DNA of 56,155 nt from an uncultured Pelagibacteraceae bacterium (lineage in GTDB: Bacteria; Pseudomonadota; Alphaproteobacteria; Pelagibacterales; AG-422-B15), in assembly GCA_902564025.1 (NCBI GenBank), contig CACEZK010000006.1:1-56155 (forward strand), given 5' to 3'. The position numbers were made by a program, and so were the translations under genes. This document shows, one piece after another, positions 11,179 through 19,370 of this stretch (the first letter of the stretch is position 1; each line of letters starts with the position of its first letter). The notes beneath the pieces are model-generated. The model was not told where the DNA came from. It did no database searches and saw only the letters and a program-made list of their open reading frames with translations.

Positions 11179-13173
11179 TTATACAAAGCTAAATGGGTCG
11201 ATATCCACAGATATGTTTACGCTCGATAATGATTTGGAATTCTTGAGCCAAGCATTGACTATTTTTTGCATATTTCTGGCTTTTTTGTCATGTATCAAAA
11301 ATCTCTGCCTGTGGCGTCCTTTTAACTTGGATAATGGGGCTGGCGCTGGACCATATATTTCAAGTTCTGAAATATTTGGAATAGAACCAAACATGATACT
11401 GCATTGCTCCCTCACCTTGGCAATATTATTTCCACTAACAATTATTGCTGCCATTTTTCCTGAGGGTGGAAGGTTATTAAGTTTGCGATAATATATTTCA
11501 TTTTCATAAAATGCATCTCGATCTAATTGTGCAAGAGACTGGATAGTTTCGTTTTCAGGATAATATGTTTGAATAATCACTCTTCCTTTTGTTTGAGCCC
11601 GTCCTGCTCTTCCAGATACTTGGTATAAGGCCTGATAAGTTTTTTCAGAGGCTCTCAGATCACCACCTTTCAATGTCATATCCGCATCAATTATTCCAAC
11701 ACATGCAAGGTTAGGAAAGTGATAACCTTTAGTTATAAGTTGAGTTCCAATAATAATATCATATTCATGATCTTTAATTTGTTTTACCTTAATTTCTAAT
11801 TCATCTTGCGATTTTATATGATCACTAGAGAATAGGCATATCTTTGCCAAGGGAAAAGTTTTTGAAATTTCTGTAAATATTTTTTCAATGCCGGCTCCAT
11901 AATCAATAAAGTGGCTATCATTATTTTGACATGAAGGACATTCTAAGCCCTTAGTTAAAATATTATGACCACAGTGATGACATAGTAATTTTTTATTATT
12001 TAAGTGTTCTACTAAGTAACTCGAGCAGTTTTTACATGTTATTTTATGCCCACATGACTTACAAATAATTACGGGTGCATATCCTCTTTTGTTGATATAA
12101 AGCAATGTCTGCTGTTTTTTTTTCAATGTCTGACTGATTTCTTTAATGAGTCTTTCAGACAACCATTGATCTTTTTTTAATTTTTCTTTTTTCATATTAA
12201 TTATGAAAATTTCATTTTCTTCTTGATTAAAATACTTATTTTTGATCGAAACTTTATTATATTTTTTATTCATCACATTAAAAATTGTCTCGAGTGATGG
12301 GGTAGCGCTTGCTAAAATAATTGGAATATCTTCTATTGAACTCTTAACGACTGACATATCCCGTGCGTGGTATATACCTTGTTCTTCTTGTTTATAAGAG
12401 CTGTCATGTTCTTCATCTAAGACAATCATTGATAGGTTTTTGTATGGTAGAAATAAAGAGGAACGAGCACCAACAATAATTTGAGAAGTGCCATCAATAA
12501 TGCTTTTTAATACTTTTGTTTTATAAGCAGTACTTATCTTTGAGTGCCAAACTGCTGGTGAAAACCCAAATCTTTCTTCAATTCTATTTACAAAGTCTCC
12601 TGTCAATGAAACTTCTGGGAACATAATTAAAACTTGTTCACCATCTTTAACAAAATTTTTTATAACATCAAAATAAACTTCTGTTTTTCCAGATCCAGGG
12701 ACACCATCAAGTAGGACAGGCTTAAAATTTCGTTGTTGAAAAATTTTTAGTATATCTTGAGAAGCGCTTTTTTGCTCCAAACTTAGCTTTATTGTCTTAA
12801 CACTTTTTTTAATATTCGAAGTGAGTTCTTTTGTTTTTTTCTTTTTAAAATAAAATTTACTATGCGACAAAATCATTTTGAGAACTAACCCTCTATCAAT
12901 TAAATTGTAATTACTAACCCAATTTAAAAACTTTATCATTTTTGAATTCAGTCTATATTCGGGTGAAATTTCTTTTATAAATTTCAACTTTATTTTTGAG
13001 TCATTTAAAACACTGTTTACTTTGGTGATAATTCCAACTTTTTCTCCTGAGCGCAAAGGAGCTAAAACGATCGTTCCAACTCTAGGTTTTTCAATCGCTT
13101 CGTGTTTATAGGTAAATTCTTCACTTACATTGTGAGCTAATAAGACATCTATATAGTAAATAATTTTATTCAT
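11179..13173 (-). CDS. priA: primosomal replication helicase PriA
   Basis: PriA is the 3'-5' DNA helicase that restarts stalled replication forks by loading the replisome. The 664-residue protein (shorter than the roughly 730 of E. coli) has an N-terminal DNA-binding domain, the Walker A motif GVPGSGKT at 157-164, the DEEH box at 253-256, and paired CxxC zinc motifs (CKSC, CKNC, CHHC, CPSC) near residues 370-415. The C-terminal helicase motifs (GTQLITKGYHFPN, QVSGRAGRA) are intact. It lies upstream of and in the same direction as the atp genes, a common alphaproteobacterial neighbour. Confidence 0.97.
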   Translation of the reverse strand: MNKIIYYIDVLLAHNVSEEFTYKHEAIEKPRVGTIVLAPLRSGEKVGIITKVNSVLNDSKIKLKFIKEISPEYRLNSKMIKFLNWVSNYNLIDRGLVLKMILSHSKFYFKKKKTKELTSNIKKSVKTIKLSLEQKSASQDILKIFQQRNFKPVLLDGVPGSGKTEVYFDVIKNFVKDGEQVLIMFPEVSLTGDFVNRIEERFGFSPAVWHSKISTAYKTKVLKSIIDGTSQIIVGARSSLFLPYKNLSMIVLDEEHDSSYKQEEQGIYHARDMSVVKSSIEDIPIILASATPSLETIFNVMNKKYNKVSIKNKYFNQEENEIFIINMKKEKLKKDQWLSERLIKEISQTLKKKQQTLLYINKRGYAPVIICKSCGHKITCKNCSSYLVEHLNNKKLLCHHCGHNILTKGLECPSCQNNDSHFIDYGAGIEKIFTEISKTFPLAKICLFSSDHIKSQDELEIKVKQIKDHEYDIIIGTQLITKGYHFPNLACVGIIDADMTLKGGDLRASEKTYQALYQVSGRAGRAQTKGRVIIQTYYPENETIQSLAQLDRDAFYENEIYYRKLNNLPPSGKMAAIIVSGNNIAKVREQCSIMFGSIPNISELEIYGPAPAPLSKLKGRHRQRFLIHDKKARNMQKIVNAWLKNSKSLSSVNISVDIDPFSFV

Positions 13174-13178
13174 AAATT

Positions 13179-13206
13179 TTGTTTGAATCTCTAACTATGA
13201 TATAAA
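13179..13206 (+). promoter_or_regulatory. possible promoter of the transaldolase gene
   Basis: A TTGTTT at 13179-13184 is followed after 16 bases by TATAAA at 13201-13206, which would start RNA roughly 20 bases before the transaldolase ATG at 13232. The -10 region lies inside a small perfect inverted repeat, GATATA-AA-TATATC at 13199-13212. The -35 match is only three of six bases, so this is tentative. The gap lies between divergent priA and the transaldolase gene, where a promoter is expected. Confidence 0.33.
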
Positions 13207-13231
13207 TATATCAGTCAAAATATTATTTGTT

Positions 13232-13888
13232 ATGGAATTCTTTTTAGATACAGCAGATGTAGAAGTAATTAGAGAATTTAAAGAAACCGGCTTGATTAAT
13301 GGAATTACAACCAATCCATCATTAGTGGCTAAATCAGGAAAAGATTTTAAAAAAATACTTAAAGAAATTTCTAAAATGATAAAAGGGCCTATTAGTGCTG
13401 AAGTTACGGCCATTGAATGCAAGGGAATGATTACTGAAGCGAAAATACTATCAAAAATATCTAAAAATATTGTTATTAAGTTACCTTTAACAGAAGAAGG
13501 ACTTAAAGCTTGTAAGATACTAAGCAGCAAAAAGATCAAGACCAATGTAACCCTATGTTTTTCAGCTGCACAGGCATTAATTGCTGCTAAATGTGGAGCA
13601 ACATATATATCTCCATTTGTTGGACGGTTAGATGATATAGGTGAAAATGGAATGAACCTAATTAGAGAAATCAAAGCGATATATTCAAATTATAAAAATA
13701 TTAAAACAAAAATATTAGTTGCTTCAGTTAGAACTGTTGATCATGTTATTGAGTCTGGAATGATTGGTGCTGACGTAGTCACCTTGCCGCCTGCAACGCT
13801 TGAAAAGCTATATAAGCATCCCTTAACAGATAAGGGTTTAAAAGCTTTTCTCGATGATTGGAAAAAAACGAATCAAAAAATTCTTTAG
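13232..13888 (+). CDS. tal: small transaldolase (TalC/Fsa family)
   Basis: This enzyme moves dihydroxyacetone units between sugar phosphates in the pentose phosphate pathway, or acts as fructose-6-phosphate aldolase. It has 218 residues, the size of the short TalC/Fsa class rather than the roughly 320-residue classical TalB. The N terminus [16 protein letters not shown], the GITTNPSL motif, and the Schiff-base Lys83 in IVIKLPLT are visible, as is the downstream [15 protein letters not shown] block. Sequence alone does not separate transaldolase from aldolase activity. The xerC start follows after 3 bases. Confidence 0.93.
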   Translation: MEFFLDTADVEVIREFKETGLINGITTNPSLVAKSGKDFKKILKEISKMIKGPISAEVTAIECKGMITEAKILSKISKNIVIKLPLTEEGLKACKILSSKKIKTNVTLCFSAAQALIAAKCGATYISPFVGRLDDIGENGMNLIREIKAIYSNYKNIKTKILVASVRTVDHVIESGMIGADVVTLPPATLEKLYKHPLTDKGLKAFLDDWKKTNQKIL

Positions 13889-13891
13889 TGT

Positions 13892-14809
13892 GTGAATAAT
13901 CAAGTTAAAGAATGCTTTCACGATTGGATTGAGAATTTACAGAAAGTAAGAAACTTAAGCGATAACACGCTTATAAGCTACAAAAATGACATTGAAAAAT
14001 TTTTAGTTTTTTCAAAGGATCATTTTGGGGGTAGCTTATCAATGAGTGATCTTGATAGTATGCAAATTTCTGACTTTAGAAGTTTCTTATCCTTTTTAAG
14101 AAATCAAGGCATTGGAACTACATCAATTGCACGAGTGATATCATCATTAAAATCTTTTTTTAATTTCTTAGTAAAAAATGAAAAAATAAAAAATAGTACG
14201 ATACAATCCTTAAAATCTCCTAAAGCAAAAAAGTCTTTGCCCAGACCAATTTCAGCTGATCTTGCAATTGAAGCTATTAAATATTCGCAAGAAATTGAAA
14301 AAGAGAAATGGGTAGGATTACGAAATAAGTCAATCCTTATGCTTTTATATGGATGTGGATTGAGAATATCTGAGGCATTAAATTTAAATTATGATGATAT
14401 TAATGAAAATGAATATCTGGTTATTAGAGGAAAAGGTAACAAAGAAAGACTCGTGCCTTTAATGGAATTTATTAAGCGTGAAATAAAAGAATATATAAAA
14501 GAGTGTCCAAAAGGTTTTGAAAATGGTGATCCACTTTTTTTAGGTAAAAGAATGAACCGTCTAAGTCCGAGAATTATTCAATATACTTTGGAAAAAATTA
14601 GACATAATTTGTCTTTACCTGAAACTGCAACCCCTCATGCGTTGAGACATAGTTTTGCTACACATTTGCTGGACTCAGGTGGAGACTTGAGAACAATTCA
14701 GGAATTATTGGGACATAGCAGTCTTTCCACAACTCAAAGATATACCAAAGTTGAGACTGAGCGACTATATGAAGCATATTCAAAAACCCATCCGCTTGCT
14801 AAGAAATAA
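13892..14809 (+). CDS. xerC: site-specific tyrosine recombinase XerC
   Basis: XerC resolves chromosome dimers at dif together with XerD during cell division. The 305-residue protein has the SAM-like N-terminal DNA-binding domain and a catalytic domain with all six expected residues: Arg158, Lys182, His249, Arg252, His275 and Tyr284. The start is a GTG placed 3 bases after the transaldolase stop. The position beside priA and atp genes is the usual housekeeping location, so this is not a mobile-element integrase. XerC is preferred over XerD from context; sequence alone is less decisive. Confidence 0.92.
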   Translation: MNNQVKECFHDWIENLQKVRNLSDNTLISYKNDIEKFLVFSKDHFGGSLSMSDLDSMQISDFRSFLSFLRNQGIGTTSIARVISSLKSFFNFLVKNEKIKNSTIQSLKSPKAKKSLPRPISADLAIEAIKYSQEIEKEKWVGLRNKSILMLLYGCGLRISEALNLNYDDINENEYLVIRGKGNKERLVPLMEFIKREIKEYIKECPKGFENGDPLFLGKRMNRLSPRIIQYTLEKIRHNLSLPETATPHALRHSFATHLLDSGGDLRTIQELLGHSSLSTTQRYTKVETERLYEAYSKTHPLAKK

Positions 14810-14816
14810 ATAAATT

Positions 14817-14830
14817 ATATATTAATATAT
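14817..14830. promoter_or_regulatory. perfect 14-base palindrome abutting a start codon
   Basis: The sequence ATATATTAATATAT is a perfect palindrome that ends on the base before the ATG of the NTF2-like gene. It occupies most of the 21-base gap after xerC, leaving no room for a standard ribosome binding site. It could be a -10 element giving a leaderless or nearly leaderless message, or an operator, or just AT-rich spacer. Confidence 0.3.
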
Positions 14831-15226
14831 ATGCAAAACCCGATATCAAGATGGCATGATGTTGTCAATCTTCGAGACTATAATGCTCTGACAGAGATAT
14901 TAGATGAGCATGTTATTTTTTATTCTCCAGTTGTGTACACACCTCAGCGAGGAAAAGATATCACATTAAAATATTTAATGGCTGCATCAGAAGTATTTAA
15001 TGCATCGAATTTTAAATATCATAAAGAAATAATTGGAAAAACAAACGCAAGCCTTGAATTTACTTTGACTATTGAAGATACTGATATTAATGGAATCGAC
15101 CTCATCACATGGAATGAAGCTGGACTTATTACTGAATTTAAAGTATTTATCAGACCACTCCAGGGAGTTAATATAATTCACAAGATGATGGGTAACATGT
15201 TAGAGAGTTTTAAAAATGTCAGTTGA
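14831..15226 (+). CDS. NTF2-like (SnoaL-type) domain protein
   Basis: The 131-residue protein has the pattern of a small cone-shaped NTF2/SnoaL-like domain: an N-terminal helix pair (ISRWHDVVNLRDYNALTEIL), a short strand (VIFYSPV) and a C-terminal sheet ending in TEFKVFIRPLQG. Members of this fold are enzymes, binding proteins or scaffolds, so the fold does not give the reaction. It has no signal peptide. It overlaps the following hydroxylase gene by 11 bases, so the two are almost certainly made together and may act on the same lipid-like substrate. The start ATG lies directly after a palindrome without a visible ribosome binding site. Confidence 0.8.
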   Translation: MQNPISRWHDVVNLRDYNALTEILDEHVIFYSPVVYTPQRGKDITLKYLMAASEVFNASNFKYHKEIIGKTNASLEFTLTIEDTDINGIDLITWNEAGLITEFKVFIRPLQGVNIIHKMMGNMLESFKNVS

Positions 15227-16136
15227 TTTTTTGTTCCAATATTCCGCTCTAGAGCTTTTTTGGTTATTGGTACCAATTTTAATTGGAATAGCAGTTGTAG
15301 AAACATTAGCTATATATTTCTTTAAACTGAAAGGTAAAAATGATTTTAAAGAATGGATATTAAATATGTCCATGGGAGTTTTGAGTTATCCTGTTAATGG
15401 AATATTTGCGTTTATAACACTAGGAGCTCTATTTTGGGCTAAGGAATTTCAGATTTATACATTCCCATTTACTTTAAGCGCTTTAGTTTTATGCTTCATA
15501 CTTGATGATTTAACTTTTTATTTACATCACAGAATTTGTCATCGATGGCGATGGGGCTGGGGGCTGCATCGAACTCACCACTCTTCAGAAAGAATGGGCA
15601 TCGATGTGGGTGCAAGACAACCATTTACAAAACACTTCACTGGAACTCGAATGCTCAAAATACCACTTGTAATCATTGGCTTTGATCCAGTAATGGTTTT
15701 ATTCTGTGTGTTTATAAACGGTTACTACCAATATTTATGTCACACTCAAACTATATATAAGTTACCACGCTGGTATGAGTATTTATTTAATACACCTTCA
15801 CACCATAGAGTTCATCATGCAAGAAATCCGAAATACCTTGATGCAAATTATGCTGGAACACTAATGGTTTGGGATAGAATGTTTGGAACATTTGTTGCTG
15901 AGGATCCAAAAGAACCTTGTGACTATGGATTGGTGGTTCCAATGACATCTTTGAATCCTCTTAGGATATTATTTGAAGAATATGCAAATATATTTAAAGA
16001 CATTTCAATGCGCGGTATTTCGCTTAAAGATAGATTTATGTATCTTTTCGGCCCTCCTGGATGGTCGCATGACGGAACCCGAAAAACTTCAACTCAAATT
16101 AAGGAAGACTATAACAGGGCGATCAAAAGTCATTAA
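15216..16136 (+). CDS. sterol desaturase / fatty acid hydroxylase family protein
   Basis: This is an integral membrane di-iron oxygenase of the fatty acid hydroxylase superfamily. The 306 residues contain about four hydrophobic segments (near 15-36, 55-75, 83-102, 152-172) and the three histidine boxes: HHRICH at 104-109, HRTHH at 118-122, and HHRVHH at 196-201, with an extra His176. These ligate two irons on the cytoplasmic side. The family hydroxylates or desaturates sterols, hopanoids, carotenoids or fatty acids; the substrate here is not deducible. It overlaps the NTF2-like gene by 11 bases and the next membrane gene by one base (TAATG). Confidence 0.9.
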   Translation: MSVDFLFQYSALELFWLLVPILIGIAVVETLAIYFFKLKGKNDFKEWILNMSMGVLSYPVNGIFAFITLGALFWAKEFQIYTFPFTLSALVLCFILDDLTFYLHHRICHRWRWGWGLHRTHHSSERMGIDVGARQPFTKHFTGTRMLKIPLVIIGFDPVMVLFCVFINGYYQYLCHTQTIYKLPRWYEYLFNTPSHHRVHHARNPKYLDANYAGTLMVWDRMFGTFVAEDPKEPCDYGLVVPMTSLNPLRILFEEYANIFKDISMRGISLKDRFMYLFGPPGWSHDGTRKTSTQIKEDYNRAIKSH

Positions 16137-16726
16137 TGACACCTCCAGCTCATTTTGCTCTTTCTGAAATACTGATTGTAATAGCTGGTGCATACTCAAT
16201 GAGAGTCTTTTTGCAACATAAGCTAAACTTTGCTGCTGCTGGAGTTTTAGTACTGGCAGTCGCAGCTTTTTTAGCAACCTTTAGGTTTGGCTTGAACATG
16301 CATACCGAGCTGAAGTCTTCACATCAATTGTTCACAGCTCTATCACTTCTATTCGGAGTACCCCTCATCACGATAGACGTCATTAAAAAAAGTCAGTTCC
16401 TTAATGAAAAGATAATTTTAATTTTTGCACTGATAATGGCATTGATAAGTATATATATTTTCTTTCAAGCAAAGAGTTTAATCATTATGTATGCTGTTAT
16501 GTGGCTTGTTCTTGGAATAATTTTTTCTTTTTTGATACCAAGAGAAAAAATTTCTTCTCGTTTCGTATCAAGCTTCATTTTTTCAATAATACTGGTTAAT
16601 TTTGTTATTAGACAGGTTCAGCTGTTTGAGCCAAATCTCAGCTGGCATTTTTATCATGTAGTTGTAGCAGTCTGGTTGTACTTGATGACTTTATTAATAA
16701 CAAAAAAGGAAGCTAAATATGAATAG
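16136..16726 (+). CDS. polytopic membrane protein of unknown function
   Basis: I do not recognise this 196-residue protein. It has about six or seven hydrophobic segments (near residues 9-25, 29-50, 62-80, 92-108, 112-128, 138-156 and 168-187) with short loops, and no obvious catalytic motif. There is no lysine in the last helix of the kind a rhodopsin needs. Its ATG overlaps the stop of the sterol-desaturase-like gene, so it is probably translationally coupled to it and may serve as a partner or transport subunit. Its 3' end overlaps the convergent lpd gene by 14 bases. Confidence 0.75.
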   Translation: MTPPAHFALSEILIVIAGAYSMRVFLQHKLNFAAAGVLVLAVAAFLATFRFGLNMHTELKSSHQLFTALSLLFGVPLITIDVIKKSQFLNEKIILIFALIMALISIYIFFQAKSLIIMYAVMWLVLGIIFSFLIPREKISSRFVSSFIFSIILVNFVIRQVQLFEPNLSWHFYHVVVAVWLYLMTLLITKKEAKYE

Positions 16727-18104
16727 CTTGATCATCCACGTTTAACGCAGCTTCTTTTATTGACTCTGTTAGAGTTGGATGTGCGTGACAGGTTCTTGCG
16801 ATATCTTCAGCTGATGCACCAAATTCCATTGCAATTGTGAGTTCGCCAATAAGGTTGCCAGCGTCTGCTCCAATGATATGAACACCTAATACTTCATCTG
16901 TATTTTTATCAGATAAGATCTTCACAAACCCGCTTGTTTCATTCATCACTTTAGCTTTACCATTTGCTGAAAACGGAAATTTACCTATTTTGTATGTGAT
17001 GTTGTTTTTCTTTAATTCTTCCTCTGTTTTTCCAACTGATGCAACTTCTGGGGCAGTATAAATAACCGATGGAATTGTATTATAGTTAACGTGTCCAGCC
17101 TGACCATCAATAATCTCAGCTACAGCAGTACCTTCTTCTGAAGCTTTATGGGCAAGCATTGGTCCTACTTTACAATCACCGATTGCATAAATATTTTCAA
17201 TCGAAGTATTAAAATGCTGATTAGTCTCAATAAATCCTTTATCATTCGTTTTTACTCCTATCTTCTCTAAGTTCAGACCAAAAGTGTAAGGTTTTCTACC
17301 AGTCGATATTAAAACTTTGTCACAATCTATATCAAGAGTTTGACCATTGTTTTCAACCGAAACGGAAAGCGAGCCGTTGCTTTTATTTACCTTTCTTAAA
17401 GCAGTAGAAAGTTTAAAATCAAATCCTTGTTTAATAAGTATTTTTTGAAAAGCATCAGAAATTTCTTGGTCCATTCCAGGAAGTATTCGGTCAGCATATT
17501 CAATAACTGTTACCTTTGATCCTAGTCTTGACCAAACAGATCCCATTTCCAAGCCAATGTAACCTGCGCCAATAACCATTAAGTGCTTTGGAACAGACGA
17601 TAAACTTAAAGCTCCAGTGGATGATAAGATATCAATTTCATCAATGATTACTCCCTCAGGTGAAACAACTTCTGAACCTGTAGCAATAATTGTTTTAGAT
17701 GATTTAATAACCTCAGAGCTATCGCCAGTTAAAATCTCAATTTGCTCATTATTAATGAACTTGGCAAATCCCAATTTTCTTGTAACTTTATTTTTTTTAA
17801 AAAGAAATTCGATGCCATTTGTAAGTGACTCGACGCTTTCATTTTTAGATTTCATTATTTTATTTAGATCAAACGATACGTTATCAAAATTAATGCCTAA
17901 TTGATTAAGTTCTGAAGCTTGATGAAATAAGTGAGAAGAATGCAATAGAGATTTTGAGGGAATACATCCAATATTTAAGCAGGTACCGCCAAGCGTTTGT
18001 CCCTTTTCGATACAACAAACTTTGTATCCAAGTTGTGAAGCCCTAATTGCGCAGACGTAACCAGCTGGCCCGCTACCAATCACTGTGATATCAAATTGTT
18101 CCAA
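16713..18104 (-). CDS. lpdA: dihydrolipoyl dehydrogenase (E3)
   Basis: E3 re-oxidises the lipoyl arms of 2-oxo acid dehydrogenase complexes and passes electrons to NAD. The 463 residues include the FAD-binding GSGPAGYVCA, the redox disulfide Cys42/Cys47 in GGTCLNIGCIPSK, a central NAD-binding GAGYIGLEMG, and the C-terminal active-site HAHPTLTE. It follows odhB by one base and closes the mdh-sucCD-odhAB-lpd cluster, so it mainly serves 2-oxoglutarate dehydrogenase, though it may be shared with other complexes. Confidence 0.98.
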   Translation of the reverse strand: MEQFDITVIGSGPAGYVCAIRASQLGYKVCCIEKGQTLGGTCLNIGCIPSKSLLHSSHLFHQASELNQLGINFDNVSFDLNKIMKSKNESVESLTNGIEFLFKKNKVTRKLGFAKFINNEQIEILTGDSSEVIKSSKTIIATGSEVVSPEGVIIDEIDILSSTGALSLSSVPKHLMVIGAGYIGLEMGSVWSRLGSKVTVIEYADRILPGMDQEISDAFQKILIKQGFDFKLSTALRKVNKSNGSLSVSVENNGQTLDIDCDKVLISTGRKPYTFGLNLEKIGVKTNDKGFIETNQHFNTSIENIYAIGDCKVGPMLAHKASEEGTAVAEIIDGQAGHVNYNTIPSVIYTAPEVASVGKTEEELKKNNITYKIGKFPFSANGKAKVMNETSGFVKILSDKNTDEVLGVHIIGADAGNLIGELTIAMEFGASAEDIARTCHAHPTLTESIKEAALNVDDQAIHI

Positions 18105-18105
18105 A

Positions 18106-19344
18106 TTAAACTCCTAACAATAGTCTACTTGGATCCTCTAGACCCTCTTTAACTCTGACTAAAAAAGTTACGGCCCCTTTGCCGTCTACTATTCTATGAT
18201 CGTATGAAAGGGCAAGATACATCATGGGTCTAATTTTTATTTCACCATCAATAGCTATAGGTCTTTCTTCTATTTTATGCATTCCCAATATTCCTGATTG
18301 AGGCGGATTTAATATTGGAGTTGACATTAAAGATCCATAAACACCACCATTGGATATTGTAAATGTACCACCCTGCATATCTTCAATACTTAATTGGCCA
18401 GAACGAGCTTTCTGTCCCAGTTGATAGATTTCTTTTTCTACTTCAACAAGAGATTTTTTATCGGCGTCTTTAACAACGGGTACGACGAGGCCTTGATCAG
18501 TTCCAACGGCAACACCAATATTGTAAAAATTTTTATAAATGACGTCGTTGTTTTCAATTTCTGCATTTACTTCAGGAATATCTCTCAGCGCAGTTATACA
18601 TGCTTTCACAAAAAAAGACATAAAGCCTAATTTCACACCATACTTTTTTTCAAATTCTGATTTATGATCATTACGTGTCTTTATAAGCTCACTCATATCA
18701 ACCTCATTAAATGTTGTGAGCATAGCAGCATTATTCTGAGCATCCTTTAGACGTTTCGCTATTGTTTGCCTTAAACGCGACATGGGCACTCGTTCTTCTC
18801 TTTTATCGGTTTGTCTAATTGTTTGAGGAGTATTTTCTTGTTTTTCTATGTTTTGATAATTTATGACGTCAGATTTAGTAATTCTACCATCCTCTCTTGA
18901 CGAGGTAACAGTATTAATATTTATGTTCTTTTCAGCAGCAATTTTTCTTACAGCTGGGGATAATTTTTGATTATTTAAATTATCAATTTGAACGGGCATC
19001 TCTTCTTTTGGTGGAGACTTTACTTCCTCAGGAATAATTTTTTCTGGAGTCGTAACTGATTTTTCATTTACTGGTTCTGACTGTTTAACTTTTTGGTCTG
19101 TAGAAGCATTTTCATCAATAGACCCTAAGATTGCACCAACTTCAACAGTTGAACCTTCTTCTGCGTTGATTTTTTGTATACAGCCATTTGATGGAGAAGG
19201 AACTTCAAGAGTTACTTTATCTGTTTCAAGCTCAAGCAGTGGTTCATCGACGGATACAGTGTCACCTTCATTCTTATACCATTTTGCTACCGTTGCTTCT
19301 ACAACGCTTTCTCCGAGAGAAGGAACTTTGATTTCAACAGACAT
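18106..19344 (-). CDS. odhB: 2-oxoglutarate dehydrogenase E2, dihydrolipoyl succinyltransferase
   Basis: E2 forms the core of the 2-oxoglutarate dehydrogenase complex and transfers succinyl groups to CoA. The 412-residue protein has one lipoyl domain (lipoylated Lys43 in ETDKVTLEV), a charged linker, a peripheral subunit-binding domain near 125-165 ([14 protein letters not shown]), and a C-terminal catalytic domain ending with the active-site [15 protein letters not shown]. It is between odhA (26 bases upstream) and lpdA (1 base downstream). Confidence 0.98.
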   Translation of the reverse strand: MSVEIKVPSLGESVVEATVAKWYKNEGDTVSVDEPLLELETDKVTLEVPSPSNGCIQKINAEEGSTVEVGAILGSIDENASTDQKVKQSEPVNEKSVTTPEKIIPEEVKSPPKEEMPVQIDNLNNQKLSPAVRKIAAEKNININTVTSSREDGRITKSDVINYQNIEKQENTPQTIRQTDKREERVPMSRLRQTIAKRLKDAQNNAAMLTTFNEVDMSELIKTRNDHKSEFEKKYGVKLGFMSFFVKACITALRDIPEVNAEIENNDVIYKNFYNIGVAVGTDQGLVVPVVKDADKKSLVEVEKEIYQLGQKARSGQLSIEDMQGGTFTISNGGVYGSLMSTPILNPPQSGILGMHKIEERPIAIDGEIKIRPMMYLALSYDHRIVDGKGAVTFLVRVKEGLEDPSRLLLGV

Positions 19345-19370
19345 ATTTAATATTTAACACTTTAAGATTA

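Noticed and set aside
13892..14809. Phage or integrative element integrase
   Set aside because: The tyrosine recombinase is in the usual xerC position among housekeeping genes, with no attachment repeats or cargo genes nearby.
16136..16726. Microbial rhodopsin, suggested by the roughly seven hydrophobic segments
   Set aside because: The last helix lacks the retinal-binding lysine and none of the rhodopsin motifs are present.
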